64,000 nt of DNA from UBA11524 sp965646445. Lineage in GTDB: Bacteria; Bacillota; Clostridia; Christensenellales; Aristaeellaceae. The notes below the pieces were generated by a model. That model ran no database searches and was not told the DNA's origin. It saw only the letters and a list, made by a program, of their open reading frames with translations. Shown in pieces: positions 24,219 through 32,182 of this stretch (the stretch's first letter is position 1; each line of letters begins with the position of its first letter). The position numbers and the translations under genes are program-made. The DNA lies in contig CBFFZW010000013.1 of the NCBI GenBank assembly GCA_965646445.1, forward strand, positions 1-64,000, read 5' to 3'.

Positions 24219-24244
24219 AAAAAAGTGGCGAAAGCCACTTTTTT
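24219..24244 (+). terminator. Terminator after rpsR
   Basis: A perfect 11-bp stem, AAAAAAGTGGC/GCCACTTTTTT, with a GAAA loop begins 11 bp after the rpsR stop. It works in either direction. It is also the first module of the composite repeat described next. Confidence 0.9.
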
Positions 24245-24450
24245 GAGTTTTGCACGCCCTCACTGGTCGAACGGCTAATGCCGTTCTCCCGGCCGTTCGT
24301 TCGTGTAGGGAAGCGATTTCTATCGAAATCGCACGAAAATCGCCGCGCAGGGGCTTCGCCCCGTTTAACCGCCCCGATGGGGCTCGCCGATTTTCGATGT
24401 AGAATCGAAGGGCTTGCGAGCCCTCCGATGCCACCCATAGGTTTTTTGAC
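24219..24450 (+). repeat. Composite terminator-anchored repeat, copy 1
   Basis: From the rpsR terminator rightwards it carries CTGGTCGAACGG, CCGTTCTCCCGGCCGTTCG, CGTGTAGGGAAGC, a hairpin GCGATTTC/GAAATCGC, AGGGGCTTCGCCCCGTTT and GGGCTTGCGAGCCC. Most of these modules recur in the same order on the opposite strand at 31912-32128. No gene lies in this 315-bp gap. Confidence 0.75.
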
Positions 24451-24482
24451 AGTCCCGGAATCTTTCCGGGGCTGTTTTGTTT
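24449..24482 (+). terminator. Second rightward terminator
   Basis: A 12-bp stem, ACAGTCCCGGAA/TTCCGGGGCTGT (one G-T pair), with a 3-nt loop and TTTTGTTT. Confidence 0.8.
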
Positions 24483-24563
24483 ATCCAGATAACGGCTGCG
24501 CAGGGAGGAAGCCCCGGCTTCCCCGGCGAATGTTAATCATATACGAGACAAGGAGGACAAACC

Positions 24564-25799
24564 ATGAACAAGCAGCTGCGCCATGACGCGGACACCATCA
24601 TCAGCCAGGCCATCGCCGCCGTCAAGCCGGACGCGGCGGTTATTCGCGCCCTGGAGGGGCAAGCGTTCCCCGGCCGGGTGTACCTGGTGGCCACAGGCAA
24701 GGCCGCCTGGCAGATGGCCAGCACCGCCGCCCGCTGCCTGGGCGACCGCCTGACAGCCGGGGTGGTGGTCACCAAATACGATCATGTCATGGGGCCCATC
24801 GACCGCGTTAAATGCGTGGAGGCGGGCCATCCCGTTCCGGACGAGAATTCCTTCCGGGGCACCCGCCTGGCCTGCGATCTGGTGCGGGGGCTGACGGCGA
24901 CGGACACGGTGCTGTTCCTGCTGTCCGGGGGCGGCTCGGCGCTGTTCGAGCTGCCGCTGATCCCCGCTGCGGAATTGCAGGATATTTCCCGGCAGCTGCT
25001 GGCCTGCGGCGCGGACATTGTGGAGATCAACACCATCCGCAAGCGCCTTTCCGGCGTCAAGGGCGGGCGCTTCGCTCAGCTTTGCCAGCCTGCCCGGGTG
25101 CTGTCCGTCGTGCTGTCCGACATCCTGGGCGACCCGCTGGATATGATCGCCTCCGGGCCCGCCTGCGCCGACACCTCCACCTGCGCCCAGGCCATCGCCA
25201 TCGCGGACAAGTACGGCCTCCGTCTGTCCGACGAGGCCCGCCGCCTCCTTCATCAGGAGACTCCCAAGGAGATCACCGGCGTCAGCACGCAGATCACCGG
25301 CTCGGTGCGAGAATTGTGCGCCGCCGCCGCCGATGCCTGCCGCGCCCTGGGCTATACCCCCGTGCTCCTCACCGACAGGCTGTGCTGTCAGGCCCGGGAG
25401 GCCGGCAGCATGATGGCCGCCATCGCCCGCACCCACGGCGCGGAGGGCCAATCGCTGGCCTACATCGCCGGTGGTGAAACCGTCGTACGCCTGACGGGCC
25501 ACGGGCTGGGCGGCCGCAATCAGGAGCTGGCCCTGGCCGCGGCGGAGGGCCTCGCCGGGATGCCCAACGCCTGCGTCTTCTCCGTGGGCAGCGACGGCAC
25601 CGACGGCCCCACGGACGCCGCCGGGGGTTACGCGGACGGCGACACGCTCGCCGCCCTGGCCGACGCCGGGCTGACCCTTCACGCTGTTCTGGACGACAAC
25701 GACGCCTACCATGCCCTGGAAAAGACCGGCGGACTTATCGTCACCGGGCCCACCGGCACCAATGTCAACGACGTGGCCGTGGCCCTCATCCGCAACTGA
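24564..25799 (+). CDS. Glycerate 2-kinase (DUF4147/MOFRL type)
   Basis: A 411-residue protein with an N-terminal DUF4147 domain (about 1-235; LVATGKAAWQMA, LLSGGGSALFELP, EINTIRKRLSGVKGG) and a C-terminal MOFRL domain (about 300-405; GGETVVRLTGHGLGGRNQEL, DGTDGPTDAAGG). This class phosphorylates D-glycerate at O2 with ATP, feeding lower glycolysis. The start ATG follows AAGGAGG. It stands alone in its direction, with the secreted-protein gene 49 bp downstream possibly co-transcribed. Specificity within the class is inferred. Confidence 0.92.
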   Translation: MNKQLRHDADTIISQAIAAVKPDAAVIRALEGQAFPGRVYLVATGKAAWQMASTAARCLGDRLTAGVVVTKYDHVMGPIDRVKCVEAGHPVPDENSFRGTRLACDLVRGLTATDTVLFLLSGGGSALFELPLIPAAELQDISRQLLACGADIVEINTIRKRLSGVKGGRFAQLCQPARVLSVVLSDILGDPLDMIASGPACADTSTCAQAIAIADKYGLRLSDEARRLLHQETPKEITGVSTQITGSVRELCAAAADACRALGYTPVLLTDRLCCQAREAGSMMAAIARTHGAEGQSLAYIAGGETVVRLTGHGLGGRNQELALAAAEGLAGMPNACVFSVGSDGTDGPTDAAGGYADGDTLAALADAGLTLHAVLDDNDAYHALEKTGGLIVTGPTGTNVNDVAVALIRN

Positions 25800-25848
25800 G
25801 ACCGATCTTTGCCCTTCCCTGCCGGCAACCGCATAAGGAGATGATGTC

Positions 25849-28074
25849 ATGACACGGCGCACCCGCTCGACCGCCCGCTCCGTACTGACCCGCATGGCCT
25901 TGATGACCTTGCTGCTCCTGTTGGCTGCGGCAGGGGCCAGGGCCGATGCGTCCTGGTCCCTGCCCGATGGCTATGCCTTGGCCCCGGTGGATGGCGGGGG
26001 CTTTGTTGTCGCGCAGGATCGGCAGTACGTCCTGTACCACCCCGACCAGCCGGAGCCTGTCTGCGCCTTTCCGGCGGAGGATCGCTGGCTGCACCTGACC
26101 GTCTATGGCGATGGCGACGGCACCTGCTGGGGCCTGGCCTATCGCCGGGATGACGGTGCTCCCGGCCCGACCCTGCGGCGCCTCGCCTTCAGCGAAGGCA
26201 AGGTCATTATCCTGGAGTCATGGGCGCTGCCGGAGTATTTCTATCTCAACGCGCCGCCGCTGGTTCGCGAGGACGCCATCTACCTTTTCGAGGAGCGCCA
26301 CCGTTTCGATGAGGACGACGCTAAATCCGACGCCCCTGCCTTCCTCCGGCTGGATCGGGCCACGGGAGCATACACCATCACCCGGGCGCCGCAGGACCTC
26401 CGCTTCGTCCAGCCCTACCGGGACGGGCTGTTCCTGGGTTACCAAGCCGACTGGAGTCCACAGAATCCGCAGCCTAACGATGTGGTCAGCATCGACCCCG
26501 TCACCGGACAGACCACGCCCCTGCTGACCCTTGCGCATTACCCGGCAGCCATGGCCTACTGCGCCGAGACCGACCAACTGGCCTACGCCCTCGCACCCCA
26601 TGTGTATGCCTGCACCCTCTCCACCGGGGAAACCCCCACCAAGCAGGGCTACCTGCCCATCCAGGGTGACGTAGTCTCGCCCACCGTCCTGCTGGCGCTG
26701 AACAGCGATGGCGTGTGCGCCGCCCTGCAGGGCGACATGCTCTTCTGCGTGACCCTGGATCCCGCCTGGGAGCAGCGCCAGCAGATGCTGAGCATCGCCA
26801 ATTTTAACAGCGACCGCCCGGAGACCAGCCGCTTCCGCCGTGCCCGCCCGGACATCCCCGTGGAAACGGTGAACTACAGCTACCACCTGACCCCCAGCAA
26901 GGTCGCCGACATACTCCGCACCGGGGACGATACCCACGACATCTTCATGCAGTGCACCGCCCTCTCCGGCTTCGACACGCTGCTGGATCGGGGCTTCGCG
27001 GCGGAGTTGTCCTCCTCCGAGGTGCTGACAGCCTGGGCGGATGACCTGGCCCCCGCTGTCCGCCGCGCCGTCAGCCGGGACGGGCGGCTCATGGCCGTGC
27101 CCACCTTCGTGGACTTTTCCTCGACCAACACCCTGGCCTACGACCCGGCATTGCTGGCGGACTTCGGCATCGACCCCGCTGACCTTCCCGGCGACATCCC
27201 GTCCTTGCTGGCCCGCCTGACCCAGTGGTACGAGGACGGCACCCTGACGGACATCCGCGTGCTGGAGACTCGGCCGCCCCAGGCGCAGGTGCTGTACAAC
27301 TTTGCCCTTTTCACCTACACCAACTACGCCTCCTATGACGGCGGCTGGCCGGACTACCAGTCCCCGACCTTCACCGCGCTGATGGCGCAGTGCGAGGCCC
27401 TCATCGCGGCCATGGAGCGGCAGCACTGCCTGGATGCCGGGCTGCCCGCGCTGTTCCAGAAGGTCTCGGTGGAAGAATGGGTCAACGGCGACCTGGACAA
27501 GCAGGGCTTGACCTTCCTGCCCCTGTCCTTGGCGGAAGGCGAGGCGCCCCTGTACTTCGCCAACGTCACCGCCGCGCTGATGAGCCCCCTGTCCCCCCGC
27601 CCTGAGCAGGCCATGACCTACTTGGAAGCCGTGGCGCAGGATCTTGACCCCATCGCGGCCATGTACCTCTGCCCCGACCTGGCCCAGACGGTGGAGCAGG
27701 CGGAGTATCAGGAACGGAAGGCGCGCTACCTTGAGCAGATCGAGGAGTATTCTTCCGCACTCAAAGACCCTGCTCTGCTGCCTGATTCCTATGACTTTTT
27801 TGAACAGATGCTCTCTGATACAAAGCGCTATCTTCGCGACCTGGAAAAGGACGGTCATTGGATCGTTTCACCTGACATGCTTGAGAGGGCGCGAAGCATC
27901 CGGGAGCAGGTCGTCATGGATCAGGAAAAGGTTTTGCAATTCAATCCCGACCAAGCTAACACCATGCAGTATATGCAGCTCAGCAACCGCTTCTTCGCTG
28001 GCCAGTTAACGATACAGCAGTATGTGGATGAGTTGAGCAGAATGGCTCAAATTATGCAAATGGAAGAAAATTGA
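25849..28074 (+). CDS. Secreted propeller-like plus solute-binding-like fusion protein
   Basis: A 741-residue exported protein. The signal peptide (MALMTLLLLLAAAGARA) has no lipobox Cys. Residues about 40-300 form repeated short beta blades (FVVAQDRQYVLYHP, VSIDPVTGQTTPLLTLAHYP, LALNSDGVCAALQGD), suggesting a beta-propeller. From about 320 the sequence resembles a family 1 extracellular solute-binding protein (FRRARPDIPVETVNY, MAVPTFVDFSSTNTLAYDPALLADFGIDP). A charged helical insert lies near 620-700. There is no ABC permease nearby. The sister protein at 28637-30793 has the same plan. The last 300 bp are less GC-rich than the rest. Binding of a ligand is inferred from fold only. Confidence 0.7.
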   Translation: MTRRTRSTARSVLTRMALMTLLLLLAAAGARADASWSLPDGYALAPVDGGGFVVAQDRQYVLYHPDQPEPVCAFPAEDRWLHLTVYGDGDGTCWGLAYRRDDGAPGPTLRRLAFSEGKVIILESWALPEYFYLNAPPLVREDAIYLFEERHRFDEDDAKSDAPAFLRLDRATGAYTITRAPQDLRFVQPYRDGLFLGYQADWSPQNPQPNDVVSIDPVTGQTTPLLTLAHYPAAMAYCAETDQLAYALAPHVYACTLSTGETPTKQGYLPIQGDVVSPTVLLALNSDGVCAALQGDMLFCVTLDPAWEQRQQMLSIANFNSDRPETSRFRRARPDIPVETVNYSYHLTPSKVADILRTGDDTHDIFMQCTALSGFDTLLDRGFAAELSSSEVLTAWADDLAPAVRRAVSRDGRLMAVPTFVDFSSTNTLAYDPALLADFGIDPADLPGDIPSLLARLTQWYEDGTLTDIRVLETRPPQAQVLYNFALFTYTNYASYDGGWPDYQSPTFTALMAQCEALIAAMERQHCLDAGLPALFQKVSVEEWVNGDLDKQGLTFLPLSLAEGEAPLYFANVTAALMSPLSPRPEQAMTYLEAVAQDLDPIAAMYLCPDLAQTVEQAEYQERKARYLEQIEEYSSALKDPALLPDSYDFFEQMLSDTKRYLRDLEKDGHWIVSPDMLERARSIREQVVMDQEKVLQFNPDQANTMQYMQLSNRFFAGQLTIQQYVDELSRMAQIMQMEEN

Positions 28075-28093
28075 CCAAAATTACAATTTTATC

Positions 28094-28122
28094 TTGACGT
28101 ATAGTACAGAATGTATTAATAT
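28094..28122 (+). promoter_or_regulatory. Promoter of small Cys-motif secreted protein
   Basis: TTGACG at 28094-28099, a 17-bp spacer and TAATAT at 28117-28122. The leader contains AAGGAG followed by a 3-6 codon frame ending at 28157 before the real gene. Confidence 0.7.
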
Positions 28123-28198
28123 AGTCTTGTAAGGAGATGATGCCAATGGGCCAATAAAGTTCGCGCATTCAAATAGATAAATGTAGGAGGGCAAGTGT

Positions 28199-28615
28199 AT
28201 GATGAAGAAACTGTTAGCGCTGTTCTGTGTTGTTGCCCTGTGTGCAAGCATGACGATGTCCGCATATGCTGCGGACACAAACCCAGGTACATGCCAACAT
28301 GATTACAACAAAGTAACGACTTACACTACATATGATAAACCCAGTACTACCCACCATCGCAAAACAGATTATAAGAAGAAAACTTGTTCGCGTTGTGGTG
28401 ATGTAGTTACAACAGTTACCTCTCAGGGATATGAAGCGCATATTTCCAAAGGGACTACGTACAACTATCATAACGATAGTGATGGACGGCATTACTTTTA
28501 CCTGGTATGCAAACACTGCAACACCCGATTCAGCCAGGTAAGCTATCCTTGTCCCGGAGGAAATACGCATGTATCGATTGTGCTGCGTGCTCCGATTAAA
28601 GAAGTAGTAAAGTGA
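28199..28615 (+). CDS. Small secreted protein with CxxC pairs
   Basis: A 138-residue exported protein with a signal peptide (MKKLLALFCVVALCASMTMSAYA, cleavage at AYA-A). The mature part has two CxxC pairs (TCSRCGDV and VCKHCNTR) about 50 residues apart plus flanking His and Cys (CQHDYN, YPCPGGNTH). These suggest one or two zinc-knuckle-like or disulfide folds. It has its own promoter and lies between the two propeller/solute-binding paralogues, 21 bp before the second. Its codons are more AT-rich than theirs. No named family is recognised. Confidence 0.75.
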   Translation: MMKKLLALFCVVALCASMTMSAYAADTNPGTCQHDYNKVTTYTTYDKPSTTHHRKTDYKKKTCSRCGDVVTTVTSQGYEAHISKGTTYNYHNDSDGRHYFYLVCKHCNTRFSQVSYPCPGGNTHVSIVLRAPIKEVVK

Positions 28616-28636
28616 TCGTAAGGGAGGAGCGACACC

Positions 28637-30793
28637 ATGACCCATCGAAGCAACACCGTTCCCCGGCCCCTTTCCGGCGCTGTCGGCCGCTGCTGGTTCC
28701 TTGCGCTGCTGGTGTGCCTTCTCCTCCCGTTCTGCGCTGCCGCTGATGTCCTCCCCTGTGAGAGCCAGCCTGTCGGCCTTCTGCACGAAGGCGACAGGCT
28801 GCACCTGCTGTACTACGACCACTGCTATGCGGTGACAGCCGACCATACCCTTGTGCCCTGCTCGCTGCACTGCGAGACGGTGGGCGTGATGTTCAGCACC
28901 ATGGTCACGCCCCAGGGGCACTCCTACGCAGTGGATACGGACGGGCAGCTCTACCGGTGGACGCCGGAGGAAAGCGCGTCCTGCTGGGAGCCTGTCATCA
29001 AGCTGAACTTCTCCGACCGCAGCACGATGTGGGACACTTTTTTCGCAGCAGGGGACGGCACGGTGTATGAAGCCGCCCAGGATGATGGCAGCGCCCTGGT
29101 GCTGACGGCCTACAGCATGGAGACCGGCGAAGCCACAGCGCTTTGCCGCGAAGACGACTGGGTCGCAAAGCTCGTTGTGCAGCCGGACGGTTCCCCGGCA
29201 TTGTCCACGGGGCATCTTGACGGCACATACAGCATCAAGCGCATCGAGAGCGGCGGACGAAGCACCTCGCTGGTCTCGCCTGACCAGGGGTTCTACACGA
29301 GCATCATCAGCGATGGTCAGGACGGGTGGATCGTGCTGGTGGACAACGCCCTTTACGCCATCGACCGTGAGGGAACCTCCACCCTGCTGAATTATGTGCC
29401 CCGTGCCAACAACGTCGTGCCGATCACCCTGGTGCGCTGCTTTGACGATGAGCTCGCCTTCATCTCCGAGCATGAGGGCAATTTTTATTTAACGATCGTA
29501 TCTCTGACGCAGCAGGAACAGAAAATTCTCAGGGTAGGCGGTCTCAGCAGCTGGGTGCTATCCAGCCAGGCTTTCCGTGCCTTTGAAGTTAGCCATCCCG
29601 GCGTGATCGTCGTCGCGGCGGAATACCCCAAGGCCTTTGCGGAAGTGGCGCAGGCCGTCACCACGCGCGAAGCCGTCTGCGATGTGTACATCCTCTTCAC
29701 AACGGATGACGGCATCCGCAACATGCTGCGCAAGGGGTATTACACCGACCTGTCCGGGAACGAGGCCATCAGCGGCTTTGTCGCGGGGCTGTATCCCATC
29801 TGGCAGCGGGAAGTGACCGTCGGCGGGAAGGCCGCTGCCCTGCCGCTGATGATCAGCGGCGAGTACCAGCTGGGCATCAACACGGCCCTTTGGGAGGAGC
29901 TTGCCCTGGGCGATGTCCCTGCCACATGGGACGAGATGCTGGCCTGCATCCAGCGCCTTGACGGCGATGGCGTGCTGGATGAATACCCGCTCTTTGCGGG
30001 GAGTCGGCGCTCGGCCCTGCGGCTGCTGTGTCTGCTGCTGGAGGGCAACGCCGCGCTGTATGAGCTGGAGGGTCAGCCGGTGCAGTATCACAACGCGAAG
30101 CTGCTGCCGCATCTGGAGCAGCTGGCCCAGCTGACCCCCTTGCTGGACAAGCACGATGCCCGCAAGCCCGCAGGAGATGCGCTGTTCCAGACGGGGCTGA
30201 CGGTGGGACTGCCGTGGCTCGGGAGTCAAACCACCTTCGCGCCGCTGGCCCTGGGCTTTGACACGCCGGAGGATCATGCGCAGCTCGTGCAGCTTGTCGC
30301 CGCCGTGATCGACCCGCGCTGCCCGCAGCCGGAGCTGGCCATGGACCTGCTCACCGCGTTGCTCGACAACCTGGAGCCGCGCTACCGCGTTGCACTGACG
30401 GATGCGGAATGCCCCGGCATCGAGACCGCCTACTATGCCAACAACATGGCCATTATGCAGAAAGACCTGGCCGACCACGAAGCCGCCCTTGCCGCCGCCC
30501 GGGCCGCCAAGAATGAAGAGGACATCCGCGCCTATGAGGAATGGGTCGAGGTCATCAAACAGTACATTGAGGAAGAAGAGCGCGAGTTCCGCTGGGAGGT
30601 CACGCCGGAAGCCGCCGCAGCTTACCGCGCCGATGTCGCAGACTACGCCCTCGACCGTGCCAGCGGCGTGCAGCTGATCTACAACAACGCGGGCACTGCC
30701 TTTGCCTCCTTTCTGGATGGCAAGATGAGCGCCGAGGACTTTGTCCGGCAGCTGGATCAAATCATGAACATGTGGATGATGGAAGATCGCTAA
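28637..30793 (+). CDS. Secreted propeller-like plus solute-binding-like fusion protein, paralogue 2
   Basis: A 718-residue protein with the same layout as 25849-28074: a signal peptide (CWFLALLVCLLLPFCAAA), beta repeats to about 300 (VDTDGQLYRWTPEESASCW, FYTSIISDGQDGWIVLVDNAL), then a solute-binding-like domain (FRAFEVSHPGVIVVAAEYP, LPLMISGEYQLGINTALWEELALGDVPATWDEM; quoted pieces not contiguous). A charged helical segment near 620-665 and a C-terminal helix (MSAEDFVRQLDQIMNMW) match the sister's end. GGGAGGAG precedes the ATG. It may sense or bind an oligosaccharide or peptide outside the cell. No permease or ATPase is adjacent. Confidence 0.7.
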   Translation: MTHRSNTVPRPLSGAVGRCWFLALLVCLLLPFCAAADVLPCESQPVGLLHEGDRLHLLYYDHCYAVTADHTLVPCSLHCETVGVMFSTMVTPQGHSYAVDTDGQLYRWTPEESASCWEPVIKLNFSDRSTMWDTFFAAGDGTVYEAAQDDGSALVLTAYSMETGEATALCREDDWVAKLVVQPDGSPALSTGHLDGTYSIKRIESGGRSTSLVSPDQGFYTSIISDGQDGWIVLVDNALYAIDREGTSTLLNYVPRANNVVPITLVRCFDDELAFISEHEGNFYLTIVSLTQQEQKILRVGGLSSWVLSSQAFRAFEVSHPGVIVVAAEYPKAFAEVAQAVTTREAVCDVYILFTTDDGIRNMLRKGYYTDLSGNEAISGFVAGLYPIWQREVTVGGKAAALPLMISGEYQLGINTALWEELALGDVPATWDEMLACIQRLDGDGVLDEYPLFAGSRRSALRLLCLLLEGNAALYELEGQPVQYHNAKLLPHLEQLAQLTPLLDKHDARKPAGDALFQTGLTVGLPWLGSQTTFAPLALGFDTPEDHAQLVQLVAAVIDPRCPQPELAMDLLTALLDNLEPRYRVALTDAECPGIETAYYANNMAIMQKDLADHEAALAAARAAKNEEDIRAYEEWVEVIKQYIEEEEREFRWEVTPEAAAAYRADVADYALDRASGVQLIYNNAGTAFASFLDGKMSAEDFVRQLDQIMNMWMMEDR

Positions 30794-30825
30794 GAAAATC
30801 TTCCGTTAAAACGAAACAAAATCCC

Positions 30826-30945
30826 AGCAAAAAAAGTGGCATATGCCACTTTTTTGCTGCTATAAAACATGGGAGATGGCGGAGGGCTCGCAGACCCTCT
30901 GACTTTTAATCGAGAGCCACCGAATAGTCGGTGGCTTTCATATCA
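30826..30945 (+). repeat. Terminator and short relative of the composite repeat
   Basis: A hairpin AAAAAAGTGGC-ATAT-GCCACTTTTTT (30826-30859) ends the 28637 gene. It is followed by GGAGGGCTCGCAGACCCTCT, the block CTCTGACTTTTAATCG (also present in the element at 31912-32128), and a hairpin GCCACCGA/TCGGTGGC. Confidence 0.75.
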
Positions 30946-31008
30946 TAGGATGAAAACTCGTTGTTTTCTCGTTTACTAATATGCAGAAAGTTAATGGAGG
31001 ACAAAATA

Positions 31009-31836
31009 ATGAGGGATTGTCATTTTGCAAGCAAACTATCCATACCACTTATTCTATTCCTAATGACTCTTGGTGTTGCCTGTGCGGAATCTCCGTCCTG
31101 CTACATCAACCCCGATGGCGGAAGCTGCTACCACGCCCAACCGAACTGCCCGACCATCGCGGAAAAGTACTGGCCGGGCATGGCGGAGCTCGACATCGGC
31201 CAGCTGACGGAGGACGCCTACAGCCACTTGACCCCTTGCAATATCTGCTATCAATCCGCCTCCCTGCCCTCCTGGGGCGAGGGGCGCTACCGCTTCCATT
31301 ACCAAAGCCCCTATGATACGGCGGAAGACGTGCAGCTTCCGGCCGGAACATACCGGGCAGGCGAAGGGCTGCTACCAGGACTCTACACCGCGCTGCCCGA
31401 TGCTGACTGCGATGGCGCGCTGACCATTGGCCGCACGGATGGCGCCCTCCTTTATTCCTATTCCCTCAAGGGGGCAGGCCCCTACACCTTTTACCTGAGC
31501 GAGGGCATGTTTCTGTCCATCCCAGAGCACTGCACCGTGGGGAAGCTGCAATTCAATATGCTTTTTCAAACCGCTCAGCAGAAAACCGAGATTGCGCGGG
31601 CGCGTTTTATCACCATGCTGGAAGTGCCTGGCCGTGAATACCGTGTAACCAACATACCGGGAACGCAAGCCTCCTGTACAATTTCATCCATTGAAGCCGA
31701 AATGGGCCTGGAACGGCCCCAGTACCATGCCATCGCGGACGGTGAGACCCTTTCCATCAATCTGCAAGACCGATATGATACCTTCGTTGAATTCGTCAAC
31801 TGCATCGTCTGGTTCGAGGACGAAGGCAACGGCTGA
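31009..31836 (+). CDS. Secreted protein with YxNPDGG-Cys module
   Basis: A 275-residue exported protein. A signal peptide (IPLILFLMTLGVACA) is followed by a module at about 30-80 with YINPDGGSCYHAQPNC and HLTPCNICY. This closely parallels the C-terminal module of the L,D-transpeptidase at 9040-10719 (same order: aromatic-x-NPDGG, YH, C, KYWP, CxxC). The conserved His and three Cys could bind a metal. The remainder has two beta domains, one with GEGLLPGLYTALPDADCDGA...YTFYLSEGMFLSIP, typical of secreted sandwich domains. The start ATG is 8 bp after TGGAGG. Function unknown; cell-wall association is a reasonable guess. Confidence 0.75.
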   Translation: MRDCHFASKLSIPLILFLMTLGVACAESPSCYINPDGGSCYHAQPNCPTIAEKYWPGMAELDIGQLTEDAYSHLTPCNICYQSASLPSWGEGRYRFHYQSPYDTAEDVQLPAGTYRAGEGLLPGLYTALPDADCDGALTIGRTDGALLYSYSLKGAGPYTFYLSEGMFLSIPEHCTVGKLQFNMLFQTAQQKTEIARARFITMLEVPGREYRVTNIPGTQASCTISSIEAEMGLERPQYHAIADGETLSINLQDRYDTFVEFVNCIVWFEDEGNG

Positions 31837-31911
31837 TGTCCCTCCACCTCAAAAGCCGTAAATACCCCGAACAATGCAAAAACGGAGAAGCAGTCAGCTT
31901 CTCCGTTTAAT

Positions 31912-32128
31912 TTGTCGGAAGCACCTCCGGGAGGCGTCGGGGGGGGCCCGCAGGCCCTCTGACTTTTAATCGGAAATCGGCGGCATGTACGGCGATTTCC
32001 GTGCTTTTTCACAAGAAAAAGCTCCCTTACACGACCGAACGGCCGGGAGAACGGTTTGCCGTTCGACCAGCGAGCGGGTGCAATGAAACGGGGCGAAGTC
32101 CCCTCAAAAAAGTGGCGTAAGCCACTTT
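31912..32128 (-). repeat. Composite terminator-anchored repeat, copy 2 (inverted)
   Basis: Read on the minus strand it gives the same module order as 24219-24450: the GTGGC/GCCAC hairpin with T6, GGGGACTTCGCCCCGTTT, CTGGTCGAACGG, CCGTTCTCCCGGCCGTTCG, CGTGTAAGGGAGC, a GCTTTTTC/GAAAAAGC hairpin, GGAAATCGCCG and a GGGCC block. The 31837-32182 gap holds no gene. Confidence 0.75.
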
Positions 32129-32136
32129 GTCGATAT

Positions 32137-32166
32137 CAAAAGCGCGGGGAGCCAAGCTCCCCGCGC
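32137..32166 (-). terminator. Terminator of GH3 gene 32183-34537
   Basis: Perfect 11-bp stem GCGCGGGGAGC/GCTCCCCGCGC with a 3-nt loop, followed on the minus strand by TTTTGA. Confidence 0.8.
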
Positions 32167-32182
32167 CCACGGATAACCTGAA

